64,000 bases of DNA, taken from JANMMJ01 sp031373255. Its GTDB lineage: Bacteria; Pseudomonadota; Alphaproteobacteria; Rhizobiales; Aestuariivirgaceae. The notes below the pieces were generated by a model. It had not been told where the DNA came from and searched no databases. It saw only the letters and a program-made list of their open reading frames with translations. A program made the position numbers and the translations under genes. Where the stretch lies: assembly GCA_031373255.1 (NCBI GenBank), contig JANMMJ010000246.1, positions 1 through 64,000 of the forward strand, given 5' to 3'. Positions 16,548 to 24,577 of this stretch are shown here, piece after piece; within the stretch, counting starts at the first letter, position 1, and the number at the start of each line of letters is the position of its first letter.

Positions 16548-17045
16548 GTGGCTGTCTTGCTATGGATAGTACTGATACTGGTCTGCCTTTTTTTCCTCGC
16601 AGTGCTTTCGTTTCTGAAGCCGGCGAAACCTGTAGGTCACGACCTGCTTCTTCCTGTACTTGAATATCTGTTGCAGCACGGTGAGGACAATTCCTGGATT
16701 GACTGGTCACACGGAGTTACCGGGAAGACCATCAGCTTTCGAAAAAGCGTGACTGTAGGTGTGACCGGGATCTGGAGCCGGGAAGTGAGAGGGTTAAACG
16801 ACGAGGAAACAATACGCCTTAAAGAACTTTCGAAGACTTTGAGAAGCCAGAGACCGGTTACAGCAAACAGGAATCTCAGAGTACCCGGCCGAATCTGGTT
16901 TGGCCGGGATGTTCAGGATGCGGCCGAATTCGCGAGGGCAGTTTTCGGAGATATTTGCGGATTGGACATCAGAGTTGGATTTCATGTCAGTTCCAGACGG
17001 TTCCCAAGTTTCTTTCAGATTCTCAGAAAACTTAGACAAAAGTGA
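16548..17045 (+). CDS. Unknown membrane-anchored protein, possibly truncated by a stop codon
   Basis: About 165 residues: one N-terminal membrane segment (AVLLWIVLILVCLFFLAVLSFL) followed by a soluble domain with no family I recognise. GTG 16548 has GAGGAGG 6 bases upstream and is preferred over the GTG at 16542. Base use from about 16680 to 17160 is visibly less GC-rich than in its neighbours, which suggests recent acquisition. After the TGA at 17043-17045 the same frame stays open for about 35 more codons, to TAA at 17151-17153, and reads like protein (RFALVTHMNGTGINAVGRY, then VEKLWRDGKE). A nonsense mutation may have shortened a longer protein. Confidence 0.6.
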   Translation: MAVLLWIVLILVCLFFLAVLSFLKPAKPVGHDLLLPVLEYLLQHGEDNSWIDWSHGVTGKTISFRKSVTVGVTGIWSREVRGLNDEETIRLKELSKTLRSQRPVTANRNLRVPGRIWFGRDVQDAAEFARAVFGDICGLDIRVGFHVSSRRFPSFFQILRKLRQK

Positions 17046-17220
17046 AAGAAAGGACCCAGGCCGAGATTTGCGCTTGTAACTCACATGAATGGCACAGGGA
17101 TCAATGCTGTCGGGCGCTATGTCGAGAAGCTTTGGAGAGATGGAAAAGAGTAAGGGCACGGATCGCCGGGCTTGACCTGGCAATCTTGTTCATGATTGTT
17201 GTCGGCGAGGAGAGGCGGCC

Positions 17221-18039
17221 ATGCGTTCATTCACTGTAGCAACGCCCGATGGCGTTTCAATTGCGGCCAGCGAGTGGGGCAATCCGGACGGACCTGAGGT
17301 TCTCTTTATCCACGGCTTCTCGCAATGCTCACTGGCCTGGATGCGACAGCTCAACGACCCTGCACTGGCAGCGAAGTTCAGGATGGTCGCCTATGACCTT
17401 CGCGGTCACGGCGCATCCGGCAAGCCTCCTGAAGCGCACCATTACTCGCAGGACCGTCCGTGGGCAGATGAAGTAGCATCCGTGATTGCCGTGGCAGGCC
17501 TGAAACGTCCGGTGCTCGTCGCGTGGTCCTTCGCGGGCCGTGTGGTTTCAGATTATCTGCGTTATCATGGTTCGTCCCTGCTCGCGGGCATCACTTTTGT
17601 CGGATCCGGCACCAAATCGGCGAAAGAAATTGACGGCCCGGGTTGCAGCCAGTTGAGCGGCATGGTCTCGGAGGACCTTGCCGTCAACATTGCGGCAACC
17701 CGCAAGTTTCTGCGCGCCTGTTTTCTGGTGCAGCCGGATCGTGACACCTTCGAAACCATGCTGGCCTACAACATGATGATCCCGGCGCGAATCCGGGCTG
17801 CCGCCCTCGATCGCATCCCGAACCCCGGGGACCTGCTGCCATCGCTCAAATTGCCTGTCCTCGTCACGCACGGGTCGCACGACGAACTCGTCCTTCCCTT
17901 GGCGGGTGAATTTACCGCCACAACTGTGCCCGGCGCGCGTCTCTCGCTCTATCAGGATATCGGCCACACGCCTTTCTTCGAGGACACGCCGCGCTTCAAT
18001 CGCGAATTGGCGGAATTCGTTCGGCATTGCAACGCCTGA
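17221..18039 (+). CDS. Alpha/beta hydrolase fold protein
   Basis: This 272-residue soluble protein has the alpha/beta-hydrolase order of elements: oxyanion region VLFIHGFSQCSLAW, YDLRGHGASGKP, nucleophile elbow VLVAWSFAGRVV (Ser in W-S-F-A-G instead of G-x-S-x-G), acid in THGSHDELVLP, and catalytic His in DIGHTPFFED. Non-haem haloperoxidases and small esterases look like this. The first elbow glycine is replaced by tryptophan, which is tolerated in some members. The substrate is unknown. It has no operon partner: the upstream gene is unrelated and the lipocalin-like gene is convergent. Confidence 0.85.
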   Translation: MRSFTVATPDGVSIAASEWGNPDGPEVLFIHGFSQCSLAWMRQLNDPALAAKFRMVAYDLRGHGASGKPPEAHHYSQDRPWADEVASVIAVAGLKRPVLVAWSFAGRVVSDYLRYHGSSLLAGITFVGSGTKSAKEIDGPGCSQLSGMVSEDLAVNIAATRKFLRACFLVQPDRDTFETMLAYNMMIPARIRAAALDRIPNPGDLLPSLKLPVLVTHGSHDELVLPLAGEFTATTVPGARLSLYQDIGHTPFFEDTPRFNRELAEFVRHCNA

Positions 18040-18049
18040 ATCCAGTTGT

Positions 18050-18478
18050 TCAGGCAGTATTACTATCGCGAATCCATTCGACAATATAGGTGCTCACCTC
18101 GCCATCGATAAGATCGGCGGCGGGAGCTGTCGTAATGCGGAGTCGCTCGACATCCATTTCAAAGTACCTGATTTGATCGTGACCGGTCCAAAGTTCGTTC
18201 CACGAGAGTTCGACGGTATGAAAGACAGTGTTGCGCTCGACGCGATAGGTTCCCGAATAACAGATGAGACCATCAAACAGCCCGACTTTGTCGCCATCGG
18301 CAATCGGCATCCCGGTAGGTTTTGGCCAGTCCGATGAAACCAGAATGGCGTGGACATATCCGTCTTCGGTATAAGTCAATCGGCCCTGCGGTTTGATACC
18401 TCCGTAGAAAATCCGTTCACCGGATGCCTTCTGCCGATACCATGCGGCGAGCTTCCACGAACCAAGCAGGGTCTGAAT
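18050..18478 (-). CDS. Lipocalin-like domain protein without a normal start codon
   Basis: The reading frame contains the lipocalin-like pattern LLGSWKLAAWYRQKASG, GRLTYTEDGYVHAILVS, GTYRVERNTVFHTVEL and a C-terminal RLRITTAP. Such ~140-residue domains are small beta barrels of mostly unknown function. The domain begins well before the first usable start (TTG at 18379), and back to the in-frame TGA there is no ATG, GTG or TTG. A GAGGGA ribosome binding site lies 7 bases before an ATT codon at 18478, exactly where an ATG would be expected. Either the gene uses ATT or a start mutation has silenced it. I give the ATT coordinates, for a product of 142 residues. Confidence 0.6.
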   Translation of the reverse strand: MQTLLGSWKLAAWYRQKASGERIFYGGIKPQGRLTYTEDGYVHAILVSSDWPKPTGMPIADGDKVGLFDGLICYSGTYRVERNTVFHTVELSWNELWTGHDQIRYFEMDVERLRITTAPAADLIDGEVSTYIVEWIRDSNTA

Positions 18479-18654
18479 GAAATAGTCCCTCGTGAATGGG
18501 CTGACAATGTAGCACGCGTCCGGAGTGTCAACGTTCCGAAAATCTCACACTCGATGACGCCGCACCGCTCTCGCTGACGTGATCGCCGCGTGGCATTTCT
18601 TGTTTTGGCTGCGGTGACGGTATAACTTGTAGTCTGGGGCTGATAAACAGAAGA

Positions 18655-19536
18655 GTGGCCATTGCCATGGATGACGCCGACAATTCAATTCCCATAGAAG
18701 CCTGGAACACGGTTCTCTTCGACAAGTTTGTACGGTTTCGCTGGGTGCTCTCCAACGGACTGACATCGCACAGCTCGGATTTTCTGAAGCGCTTTCCCTA
18801 TCCCAAGGGGGCCAGTGTGCTCGATGTGGGCTGCGGGTTCGGCGACACGACCCAGGAAATTGCCAGGCAGGTGGGATCAACTGGAACTGCGGTGGGCGTC
18901 GACTGCGCCCAGAACTTCATCGATCTTGCAGTCAGCGAGGCGGCGGATGCCGGGGTGAAGAATGCCGGTTTCTTCACCGCAGATGTGCAGACTGACGATC
19001 TCAGGGGTCCCTATGATTTTGCCTTCTCCCGCTTTGGCACCATGTTCTTTAATCTGCCGGGGCTTGCCATGCGCAATATCCGCCGCTCCCTCAAGCCCGG
19101 CGGCAAGTTCTCGATGATCGTCTGGCGCAAGCGTGAGGACAATCCTTGGATTCACGAGGCGGAAGTTCTGGTCAAGGAGATCGTGCCGGTCGTTTCCCAT
19201 GAGGAAACCGATCAGGTCCATTGTGGCCCCGGCCCTTTTTCTATGGCGGGTCCCGACATGGTGAGCGACATGCTGAGGATCGCCGGTTTCACCAATATGA
19301 CCTTTGAACGCTACGATGGTGACATCTGTATTGGCCGTGACCTTGATGAAGCTGTGGAATTTTCCATGGCGCTGGGACCGGCGGGAGAAATCATCAGGCT
19401 TGCCGGTGAAGACGGCGTCAAGCATCGCCAGCCGGTCGTCGACGCCCTGCGCAAGACCTTTCAGGAACATCAGCGCGATGGCGGCATCTGGAACAGTTCG
19501 AGCAGCTGGTTCGTCACTGCCAGAAATCCGGCATAG
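18655..19536 (+). CDS. Class I SAM-dependent methyltransferase
   Basis: About 290 residues. The SAM-binding motif I is VLDVGCGFGDTTQEIA, followed by the acidic strand GTAVGVDCAQNFIDLA, motif II-like PYDFAFSRFGTMFF and post-motif LKPGGKFSMIVWRKRE. This is the UbiE/MenG-like fold used for many small molecules; the substrate cannot be told from sequence. The start is either GTG 18655 or ATG 18667; neither has a strong ribosome binding site. It is transcribed alone and converges on mgsA. A ~175-base gap upstream carries its promoter region. Confidence 0.85.
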   Translation: MAIAMDDADNSIPIEAWNTVLFDKFVRFRWVLSNGLTSHSSDFLKRFPYPKGASVLDVGCGFGDTTQEIARQVGSTGTAVGVDCAQNFIDLAVSEAADAGVKNAGFFTADVQTDDLRGPYDFAFSRFGTMFFNLPGLAMRNIRRSLKPGGKFSMIVWRKREDNPWIHEAEVLVKEIVPVVSHEETDQVHCGPGPFSMAGPDMVSDMLRIAGFTNMTFERYDGDICIGRDLDEAVEFSMALGPAGEIIRLAGEDGVKHRQPVVDALRKTFQEHQRDGGIWNSSSSWFVTARNPA

Positions 19537-19548
19537 CAGCGGACTCGT

Positions 19549-19923
19549 TCAGCCGAACCGCGCGCTTTCGATGATATAGTCCGCCGTCGCTGGATTGCAG
19601 GCCATCGGAATATCGTAGAGCGTTGAAAGCCGGGTCAGGGCCTTGACGTCGACATCATGCGGCAGCGCGCTGAGGGGATCGGTGAAGAAGAACAGCGCGT
19701 CGATCCTCTCCTCCGCAATCAATGCGCCGACCTGCTGGTCGCCACCGAGCGGGCCGCTCTTCAGCAATGTGATATCGAGTGACGGGCAGCGTTCCCGGAC
19801 CAGGCCGCCGGTCGTGCCTGTCGCAAATATCTTGCAGGTCGCAAGCGCCTTCTCGTGCCGCACCGCCCATTCCACCATTTGCGGTTTCATCCGGTCATGC
19901 GCGATGACGGCGACGGTTTTCAT
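19549..19923 (-). CDS. mgsA: Methylglyoxal synthase
   Basis: This 124-residue enzyme converts dihydroxyacetone phosphate to methylglyoxal and phosphate. Active-site motifs match the E. coli enzyme closely: AHD near residue 9, ATGTTGGL (phosphate binding), SGPLGGDQQVGALI with the catalytic Asp, and FFFTDPLSALPHDVDVKAL. It lacks the ~25-residue C-terminal tail of the E. coli protein, as many MgsA proteins do. The ATG overlaps the eda stop (ATGA), so it is the last gene of the zwf-pgl-edd-eda-mgsA operon. That placement suggests it serves as a phosphate-recycling overflow for triose phosphate made by the Entner-Doudoroff pathway. Confidence 0.93.
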   Translation of the reverse strand: MKTVAVIAHDRMKPQMVEWAVRHEKALATCKIFATGTTGGLVRERCPSLDITLLKSGPLGGDQQVGALIAEERIDALFFFTDPLSALPHDVDVKALTRLSTLYDIPMACNPATADYIIESARFG

Positions 19924-20540
19924 TTGAGGGAGGCCGCCTCGCGCGCCAGATCTTCGATGCCTTTCCAGTCCTTGGCTTGGATAAGCGCTTTTGGCGCCAT
20001 CCATGATCCGCCGACAGTAATCACATTGGCGAGCTTGAGATAATTTGGTGCGATCGCCGCCGTGATGCCCCCCGTCGGACAGAAACGCACGCCGGGAAGC
20101 GGCGAAGACAGGGATGCGAGATAAGGCGCGCCGCCCGCGGGCTCTGCGGGGAAGAATTTCTGGAAGACGTAGCCATGCTCCAGCAGCACCATGGACTCGG
20201 AGGCAGATGCGGCTCCGGGAAGCAGCGGCACCGGCGAATTCCTTGCCGCCTTGAGCAGGTTGGCCGTGACCCCCGGCGATACCGCGAAGGCGCAGCCAAG
20301 CTTCTCGCTGAGCCGCATCAGTTCGAGATCGAGCACCGTGCCGGACCCGACGATGGCACCCTCGACTTCCGCCTTGATGGCGCGGATGCAATCGGCGGCG
20401 GCAGGCGTGCGCAGCGTGACTTCGAGAACCGGCAGCCCGGCGGCGATCAGCGCCCGCGCCAGGGGCACCGCTTCAAAGACATTCTCGATGACCAAAACCG
20501 GCACCACGGGAGCGGAAGAGAGGATCTGTTCGAGGTTCAT
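19920..20540 (-). CDS. eda: 2-dehydro-3-deoxy-phosphogluconate aldolase
   Basis: This 206-residue class I aldolase splits KDPG into pyruvate and glyceraldehyde 3-phosphate. The catalytic Glu lies in VLEVTLRTPAA and the Schiff-base Lys in YVFQKFFPAEPAGG. The phosphate-binding end of the barrel is FCPTGGI and VGGSWM. It starts one base after the edd stop region (ATG 20540; edd ends at 20542), and its own stop overlaps mgsA. It is the only aldolase of this type in the window, so it may also have to cleave the 2-dehydro-3-deoxygalactonate 6-phosphate made by the kinase at 30496-31392; that is speculation. Confidence 0.95.
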   Translation of the reverse strand: MNLEQILSSAPVVPVLVIENVFEAVPLARALIAAGLPVLEVTLRTPAAADCIRAIKAEVEGAIVGSGTVLDLELMRLSEKLGCAFAVSPGVTANLLKAARNSPVPLLPGAASASESMVLLEHGYVFQKFFPAEPAGGAPYLASLSSPLPGVRFCPTGGITAAIAPNYLKLANVITVGGSWMAPKALIQAKDWKGIEDLAREAASLK

Positions 20541-20541
20541 G

Positions 20542-22362
20542 TCAGGCAGCCTTGAAGAGGGAGGCGCCCTGGTCGGCGCGCCCGGCGTTAAGTCTGAAAC
20601 CGGCAAAGAGATCGCGCCCTGTGCCCCATTCATTTGCCGAAAGGTCGGCCGTGGCCTGGACGCGCGCTGCCCACTCACCTTCGGTGACGAGCACGTCCAG
20701 ACGGCCACGCTCGGCATCGAGCCGGATCATGTCGCCGTCGCGGATCTTGCCAATCGCTCCGCCATCGGCAGCCTCCGGCGTGACATGGATTGCGGCGGGC
20801 ACCTTGCCCGATGCGCCGGAAAGCCGGCCATCGGTGACCAGCGCCACGCGTTGTCCGCGGTCCTGCAGGACCGCAAGCGGCGGCATCAGCTTGTGTAGCT
20901 CGGGCATGCCGTTCGCCTTGGGGCCCTGGAAGCGCACTACGGCGATGACATCGCCCGTAAGCTCGCCATCCCGGAAGGCCTTGTGCAATTCCGCCTGACT
21001 GTGGAACACGCGCGCTGGCGCTTCGATGATGTGCCGGTCGCCGGGAATGGCGGAAGTCTTGATCACCGCCCGGCCGAGATTGCCATCGAGAAGTGCGAGG
21101 CCCCCGGTCTTTTGGAATGCTTCGCTACAGCCCCGCAGCACGCTGGGGTCAGCGCTTGTGGTTGCCGCATCGGCCCAGGTGAGGCCCTTGTCGCCGACCC
21201 GCGGTTCAATCGTGTAACCGTCGAGCCCAGTGCCCCAGATGGTTTTGACGTCCTTGTGGATCAGGCCGGCGCCGATCAGCTCGCGGATCATGAAGCCCAT
21301 GCCGCCCGCCGCATTGAAATGGTTCACATCGGCCTTGCCATTGGGATAGATGCGGGTGAGGAGCGGCGCCACGGCCGAGAGTTCGGCGAGATCATCCCAG
21401 GTCAGCGCAATTCCCGCCGCAGCCGCCATGGCAATGAGATGGATCGTGTGGTTGGTGGAGCCGCCGGTAGCGAGCAGGCCGACGACACCGTTCACCACGG
21501 CGCGCTCGTCGATGACCTTCCCGATCGGCGTGTACTCGTTGCCGAGTGCGGTGATCGCCATGGCCCGCCGGGTGGAGGCCCGGGTGATCTCATCGCGGAG
21601 CGCCGTGCCGGGATTGACAAAGGTCGAACCCGGCAGGTGCAGGCCCATGATCTCCATCAGCATCTGGTTGGAATTGGCCGTGCCGTAGAAGGTGCAGGTG
21701 CCAGGCCCATGATAGGATTGCGCCTCGGCTTCGAGCAGTGCTTCGCGCCCGACCTTTCCTTCGGCAAACAGCTGGCGGATTTTTGCCTTCTCCGCATTGG
21801 GGAGCCCTGACGTCATCGGTCCGGCCGGAATGAAGATCGCCGGGAGATGGCCGAAGGACAATGCCCCGATCAGGAGGCCAGGCACGATCTTGTCGCAGAC
21901 CCCGAGATAGACCGCCGCGTCGAACATCTGGTGCGACAGGGCGACCGCTGTCGACAGCGCGATCACGTCGCGCGAAAACAACGACAGCTCCATGCCGGTT
22001 TCGCCCTGGGTGACGCCGTCGCACATGGCGGGTACACCGCCCGCGACCTGCGCCGTGCCCCCGGCTTCGCGCGCCGCCTGCCGGATGATATCGGGATACC
22101 CCTCGAACGGTTGATGCGCCGAAAGCATGTCATTGTAGGAGGTGACAATGGCAAGGTTCGGCCCATCGCCATTCCGCAGTTCCGCCTTGTCTCCCGGACC
22201 GCAGGCAGCGAAGCCATGCGCAAGATTGGCGCAGCCGAGCGTCTTGCGCTTGGGCTGGCTGGAGCGCTGGACTTCAATGCGCTCAAGGTAGCGCGCGCGC
22301 TGTGGCTTGCTGCGCTGAACCAGCTTCTCGGTGACGGCGGCAACGACCGCGTTCACGGACAT
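20542..22362 (-). CDS. edd: Phosphogluconate dehydratase
   Basis: This 606-residue Fe-S dehydratase of the IlvD/Edd family makes KDPG from 6-phosphogluconate, the defining Entner-Doudoroff step. Cluster and substrate motifs visible are CDGVTQGETGMELSLFSRD and GVCDKIVPGLLIGAL, plus the C-terminal LVTDGRLSGASGKVPAAIH. Length fits Edd (about 600) and not IlvD (about 560). It lies 16 bases after pgl and is followed directly by eda. The second IlvD/Edd protein of the window (33086-34885) belongs to the sugar-acid branch and differs clearly from it. Confidence 0.96.
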   Translation of the reverse strand: MSVNAVVAAVTEKLVQRSKPQRARYLERIEVQRSSQPKRKTLGCANLAHGFAACGPGDKAELRNGDGPNLAIVTSYNDMLSAHQPFEGYPDIIRQAAREAGGTAQVAGGVPAMCDGVTQGETGMELSLFSRDVIALSTAVALSHQMFDAAVYLGVCDKIVPGLLIGALSFGHLPAIFIPAGPMTSGLPNAEKAKIRQLFAEGKVGREALLEAEAQSYHGPGTCTFYGTANSNQMLMEIMGLHLPGSTFVNPGTALRDEITRASTRRAMAITALGNEYTPIGKVIDERAVVNGVVGLLATGGSTNHTIHLIAMAAAAGIALTWDDLAELSAVAPLLTRIYPNGKADVNHFNAAGGMGFMIRELIGAGLIHKDVKTIWGTGLDGYTIEPRVGDKGLTWADAATTSADPSVLRGCSEAFQKTGGLALLDGNLGRAVIKTSAIPGDRHIIEAPARVFHSQAELHKAFRDGELTGDVIAVVRFQGPKANGMPELHKLMPPLAVLQDRGQRVALVTDGRLSGASGKVPAAIHVTPEAADGGAIGKIRDGDMIRLDAERGRLDVLVTEGEWAARVQATADLSANEWGTGRDLFAGFRLNAGRADQGASLFKAA

Positions 22363-22378
22363 GGGGCTATCCTCTCTT

Positions 22379-23035
22379 TCAACTGCACCAGTAGATTGTC
22401 ACCGGCCTGGGCGACCTGAGCACGGCACGGACTGGCATGGCCTCGACCGGCCCACTCTTTTTCGCTTCGGCCAGCACCTTCTGCTTTTCCGCACCCTCGA
22501 TGTGAAGCGCAATGAATTGTGCCTCAAGCAACGCCGGCAGCGTGAAGGTGAGGCGCGCCTCGCCGGCGCCCGGTGCCGTTATGTCGACAAGCCGCTTCGG
22601 CGTATTGGGATCGGTAGCCTCGCGCAGGCTGTCGCCGCCGGGAAAGAACGAGGCGGTATGCCCGTCATTTCCCATGCCAAGGATCACGGCATCCAGCGGG
22701 CCGATGCCTGCCGCCCGCGGATTGTCGACGAGCGGAACAAATGTAGCCGCTGCCGCCTTGTTTTGCAGCAGGTGTGCGCGCACCAGTCTGGCATTGGAGC
22801 GCTCATGATCTTCCGGTACCTGGCGCTCGTCGACCAGAGTCACGGTCACCTTGTCCCAATCGACATCGGCCTGTGACAGTGTATCGAACAGGAGCTTCGG
22901 CGTCGTGCCGCCAGAGACAGCGAGCGTGACTTCGCCATTGGTGCCGATCACCTTCTGAAGAGTCGAGGCAATATCACCAGCCAGCTGCCGGGCCAGCGTT
23001 TCGCGATCCGCGAAACTGCGCTCGGCTGCAATCAT
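22379..23035 (-). CDS. pgl: 6-phosphogluconolactonase
   Basis: This 218-residue DevB-type lactonase hydrolyses 6-phosphogluconolactone to 6-phosphogluconate. Family motifs are LAVSGGTTPKLLFDTL, VTLVDERQVPEDHERSNARL, and the catalytic LGMGNDGHTASFFPG. It overlaps zwf by a single base (TGATG), so synthesis of the two successive enzymes is translationally coupled. Length is typical of the short bacterial type. Confidence 0.95.
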   Translation of the reverse strand: MIAAERSFADRETLARQLAGDIASTLQKVIGTNGEVTLAVSGGTTPKLLFDTLSQADVDWDKVTVTLVDERQVPEDHERSNARLVRAHLLQNKAAAATFVPLVDNPRAAGIGPLDAVILGMGNDGHTASFFPGGDSLREATDPNTPKRLVDITAPGAGEARLTFTLPALLEAQFIALHIEGAEKQKVLAEAKKSGPVEAMPVRAVLRSPRPVTIYWCS

Positions 23036-24513
23036 CAGGCCTCGTCCTCATACCAGGTGCGCCCATCGCGCTCGATCAGTGCGACCGCCGACGATGGTCC
23101 CCATGTACCAGCCGTGTACGGCTTGGGCAGTTCCGATGACTCCTTCCACGAGTCCAGAACCGGGTCGATCCAGCGCCACGCCGCTTCCACTTCGTCACGG
23201 CGCATGAACAGGGTCTGGTTGCCGCGCACCACATCCATGAGCAGACGTTCGTAGGCGTCCGGATTTCGGACCCCGAAAGCATCGGCAAAGCTCATGTCGA
23301 GCGGCACATAGCTGAGCCGCATGCCGCCGGGCCCCGGGTCCTTGATCATCAGCCAAAGCTTGACGCCTTCATCGGGCTGCAGCCGGATCACCAGCCGGTT
23401 AGCCGCAATTGGTCCGGCCGCGCCGTCAAACGCCGAATGCGGGATGGGCCGGAAGCCGATCACGATTTCCGAAACGCGCGAGGCCAGGCGCTTGCCGGTG
23501 CGAAGATAGAACGGCACGCCATTCCAGCGCCAGTTGCCGATTTCAGCTTTCAGGGCCACGAAGGTTTCGGTCTTGGACGTCGCCGAACCGAGCTCTTCGA
23601 GATAGCCGGCAACGGCACCTCCGGCATTGGCGCCGGCGCGATACTGGCCGCGCACCGTGTTGTTGGCCACATGGTCGCCGGTGATTGGCTTCAGCGATTT
23701 GAGAACCTTCAGCTTTTCATCGCGAACCGAATTTGCATCCATCGACGTTGGCGGTTCCATCGCCACCAGGCAGAGGAGCTGCAGCATGTGGTTCTGCACC
23801 ATGTCGCGCAGCGCCCCGGCGGTATCGTAATATCCCGCCCGTCCTTCGACGCCGAGCGTCTCAGCGACGGTGATCTGCACATGGTCGACATGCGCCGAAT
23901 TCCAGATCGGTTCGAACAGCGCATTGGCAAAGCGCAGCGCCATTAGGTTCTGTACGGTTTCCTTGCCGAGATAATGATCGATGCGGTAGACGGCCGGTTC
24001 GGCGAAGACCTTGCCGATGACGTCGTTCAGCGCCTTTGCCGATGCCCCGCTCTTGCCCACAGGCTTTTCGATGACGACACGGGTTTTCGGCGTCACGATC
24101 TGATGCTGGCCGAGCTTCTCGCAAATCGGTCCGAAAAGATCGGGACTGGTCGCGAGATAGAAAACGCGGATCACATCCTGGTCGGGCTCCAGGGTCTTCG
24201 CAAGTTCTGGCCAGCCCGATTCACCGGATGCATCGGCGGCCACATAGTTGAGCCGCGCATAGAAACGCTCGCACACCTCGGGCCGCCGGTCGGCAATATC
24301 GACATGGGCTTCAATGGCGCCGCGCGCCATGGTGAGGAACTCCTCGCGGCTCATCGGCCGGCGTGATACGCCGATGATACGCGCGCGATCTGGAATCTGC
24401 CCCTGCTCGTCGCGGTGGAACAGGGCGGGAAGCAGCTTGCGCTGCGCCAGATCGCCGGTCGCGCCGAAGACGACGAGATCGAAGGGATCGACTGGGATGA
24501 TGCGTGTGGTCAT
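23035..24513 (-). CDS. zwf: Glucose-6-phosphate 1-dehydrogenase
   Basis: This 492-residue enzyme oxidises glucose 6-phosphate with NAD(P)+. The nucleotide-binding motif is VVFGATGDLAQRKLLPALF and the active-site signature is RIDHYLGKETVQNLMALRFAN, including the Lys and His that bind and oxidise the substrate. It is first in the zwf-pgl-edd-eda-mgsA operon. The 64-base gap to the divergent hrpB gene must hold both promoters; an AT-rich palindrome at 24517-24534 could be an operator. Confidence 0.96.
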   Translation of the reverse strand: MTTRIIPVDPFDLVVFGATGDLAQRKLLPALFHRDEQGQIPDRARIIGVSRRPMSREEFLTMARGAIEAHVDIADRRPEVCERFYARLNYVAADASGESGWPELAKTLEPDQDVIRVFYLATSPDLFGPICEKLGQHQIVTPKTRVVIEKPVGKSGASAKALNDVIGKVFAEPAVYRIDHYLGKETVQNLMALRFANALFEPIWNSAHVDHVQITVAETLGVEGRAGYYDTAGALRDMVQNHMLQLLCLVAMEPPTSMDANSVRDEKLKVLKSLKPITGDHVANNTVRGQYRAGANAGGAVAGYLEELGSATSKTETFVALKAEIGNWRWNGVPFYLRTGKRLASRVSEIVIGFRPIPHSAFDGAAGPIAANRLVIRLQPDEGVKLWLMIKDPGPGGMRLSYVPLDMSFADAFGVRNPDAYERLLMDVVRGNQTLFMRRDEVEAAWRWIDPVLDSWKESSELPKPYTAGTWGPSSAVALIERDGRTWYEDEA

Positions 24514-24516
24514 GAC

Positions 24517-24534
24517 TTTAATTCAGACCTTAAA
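24517..24534. promoter_or_regulatory. Candidate operator between zwf and hrpB
   Basis: TTTAA (24517-24521) and TTAAA (24530-24534) form an inverted repeat with an 8-base spacer, starting 4 bases upstream of the zwf ATG in the 64-base divergent gap. It could bind a HexR- or LacI-type repressor of the Entner-Doudoroff operon, but five-base AT-rich arms are weak evidence. Confidence 0.25.
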
Positions 24535-24577
24535 ATAATACACGAAGCAAGTGTTTTGTGCAATGCAAACAAACTGA

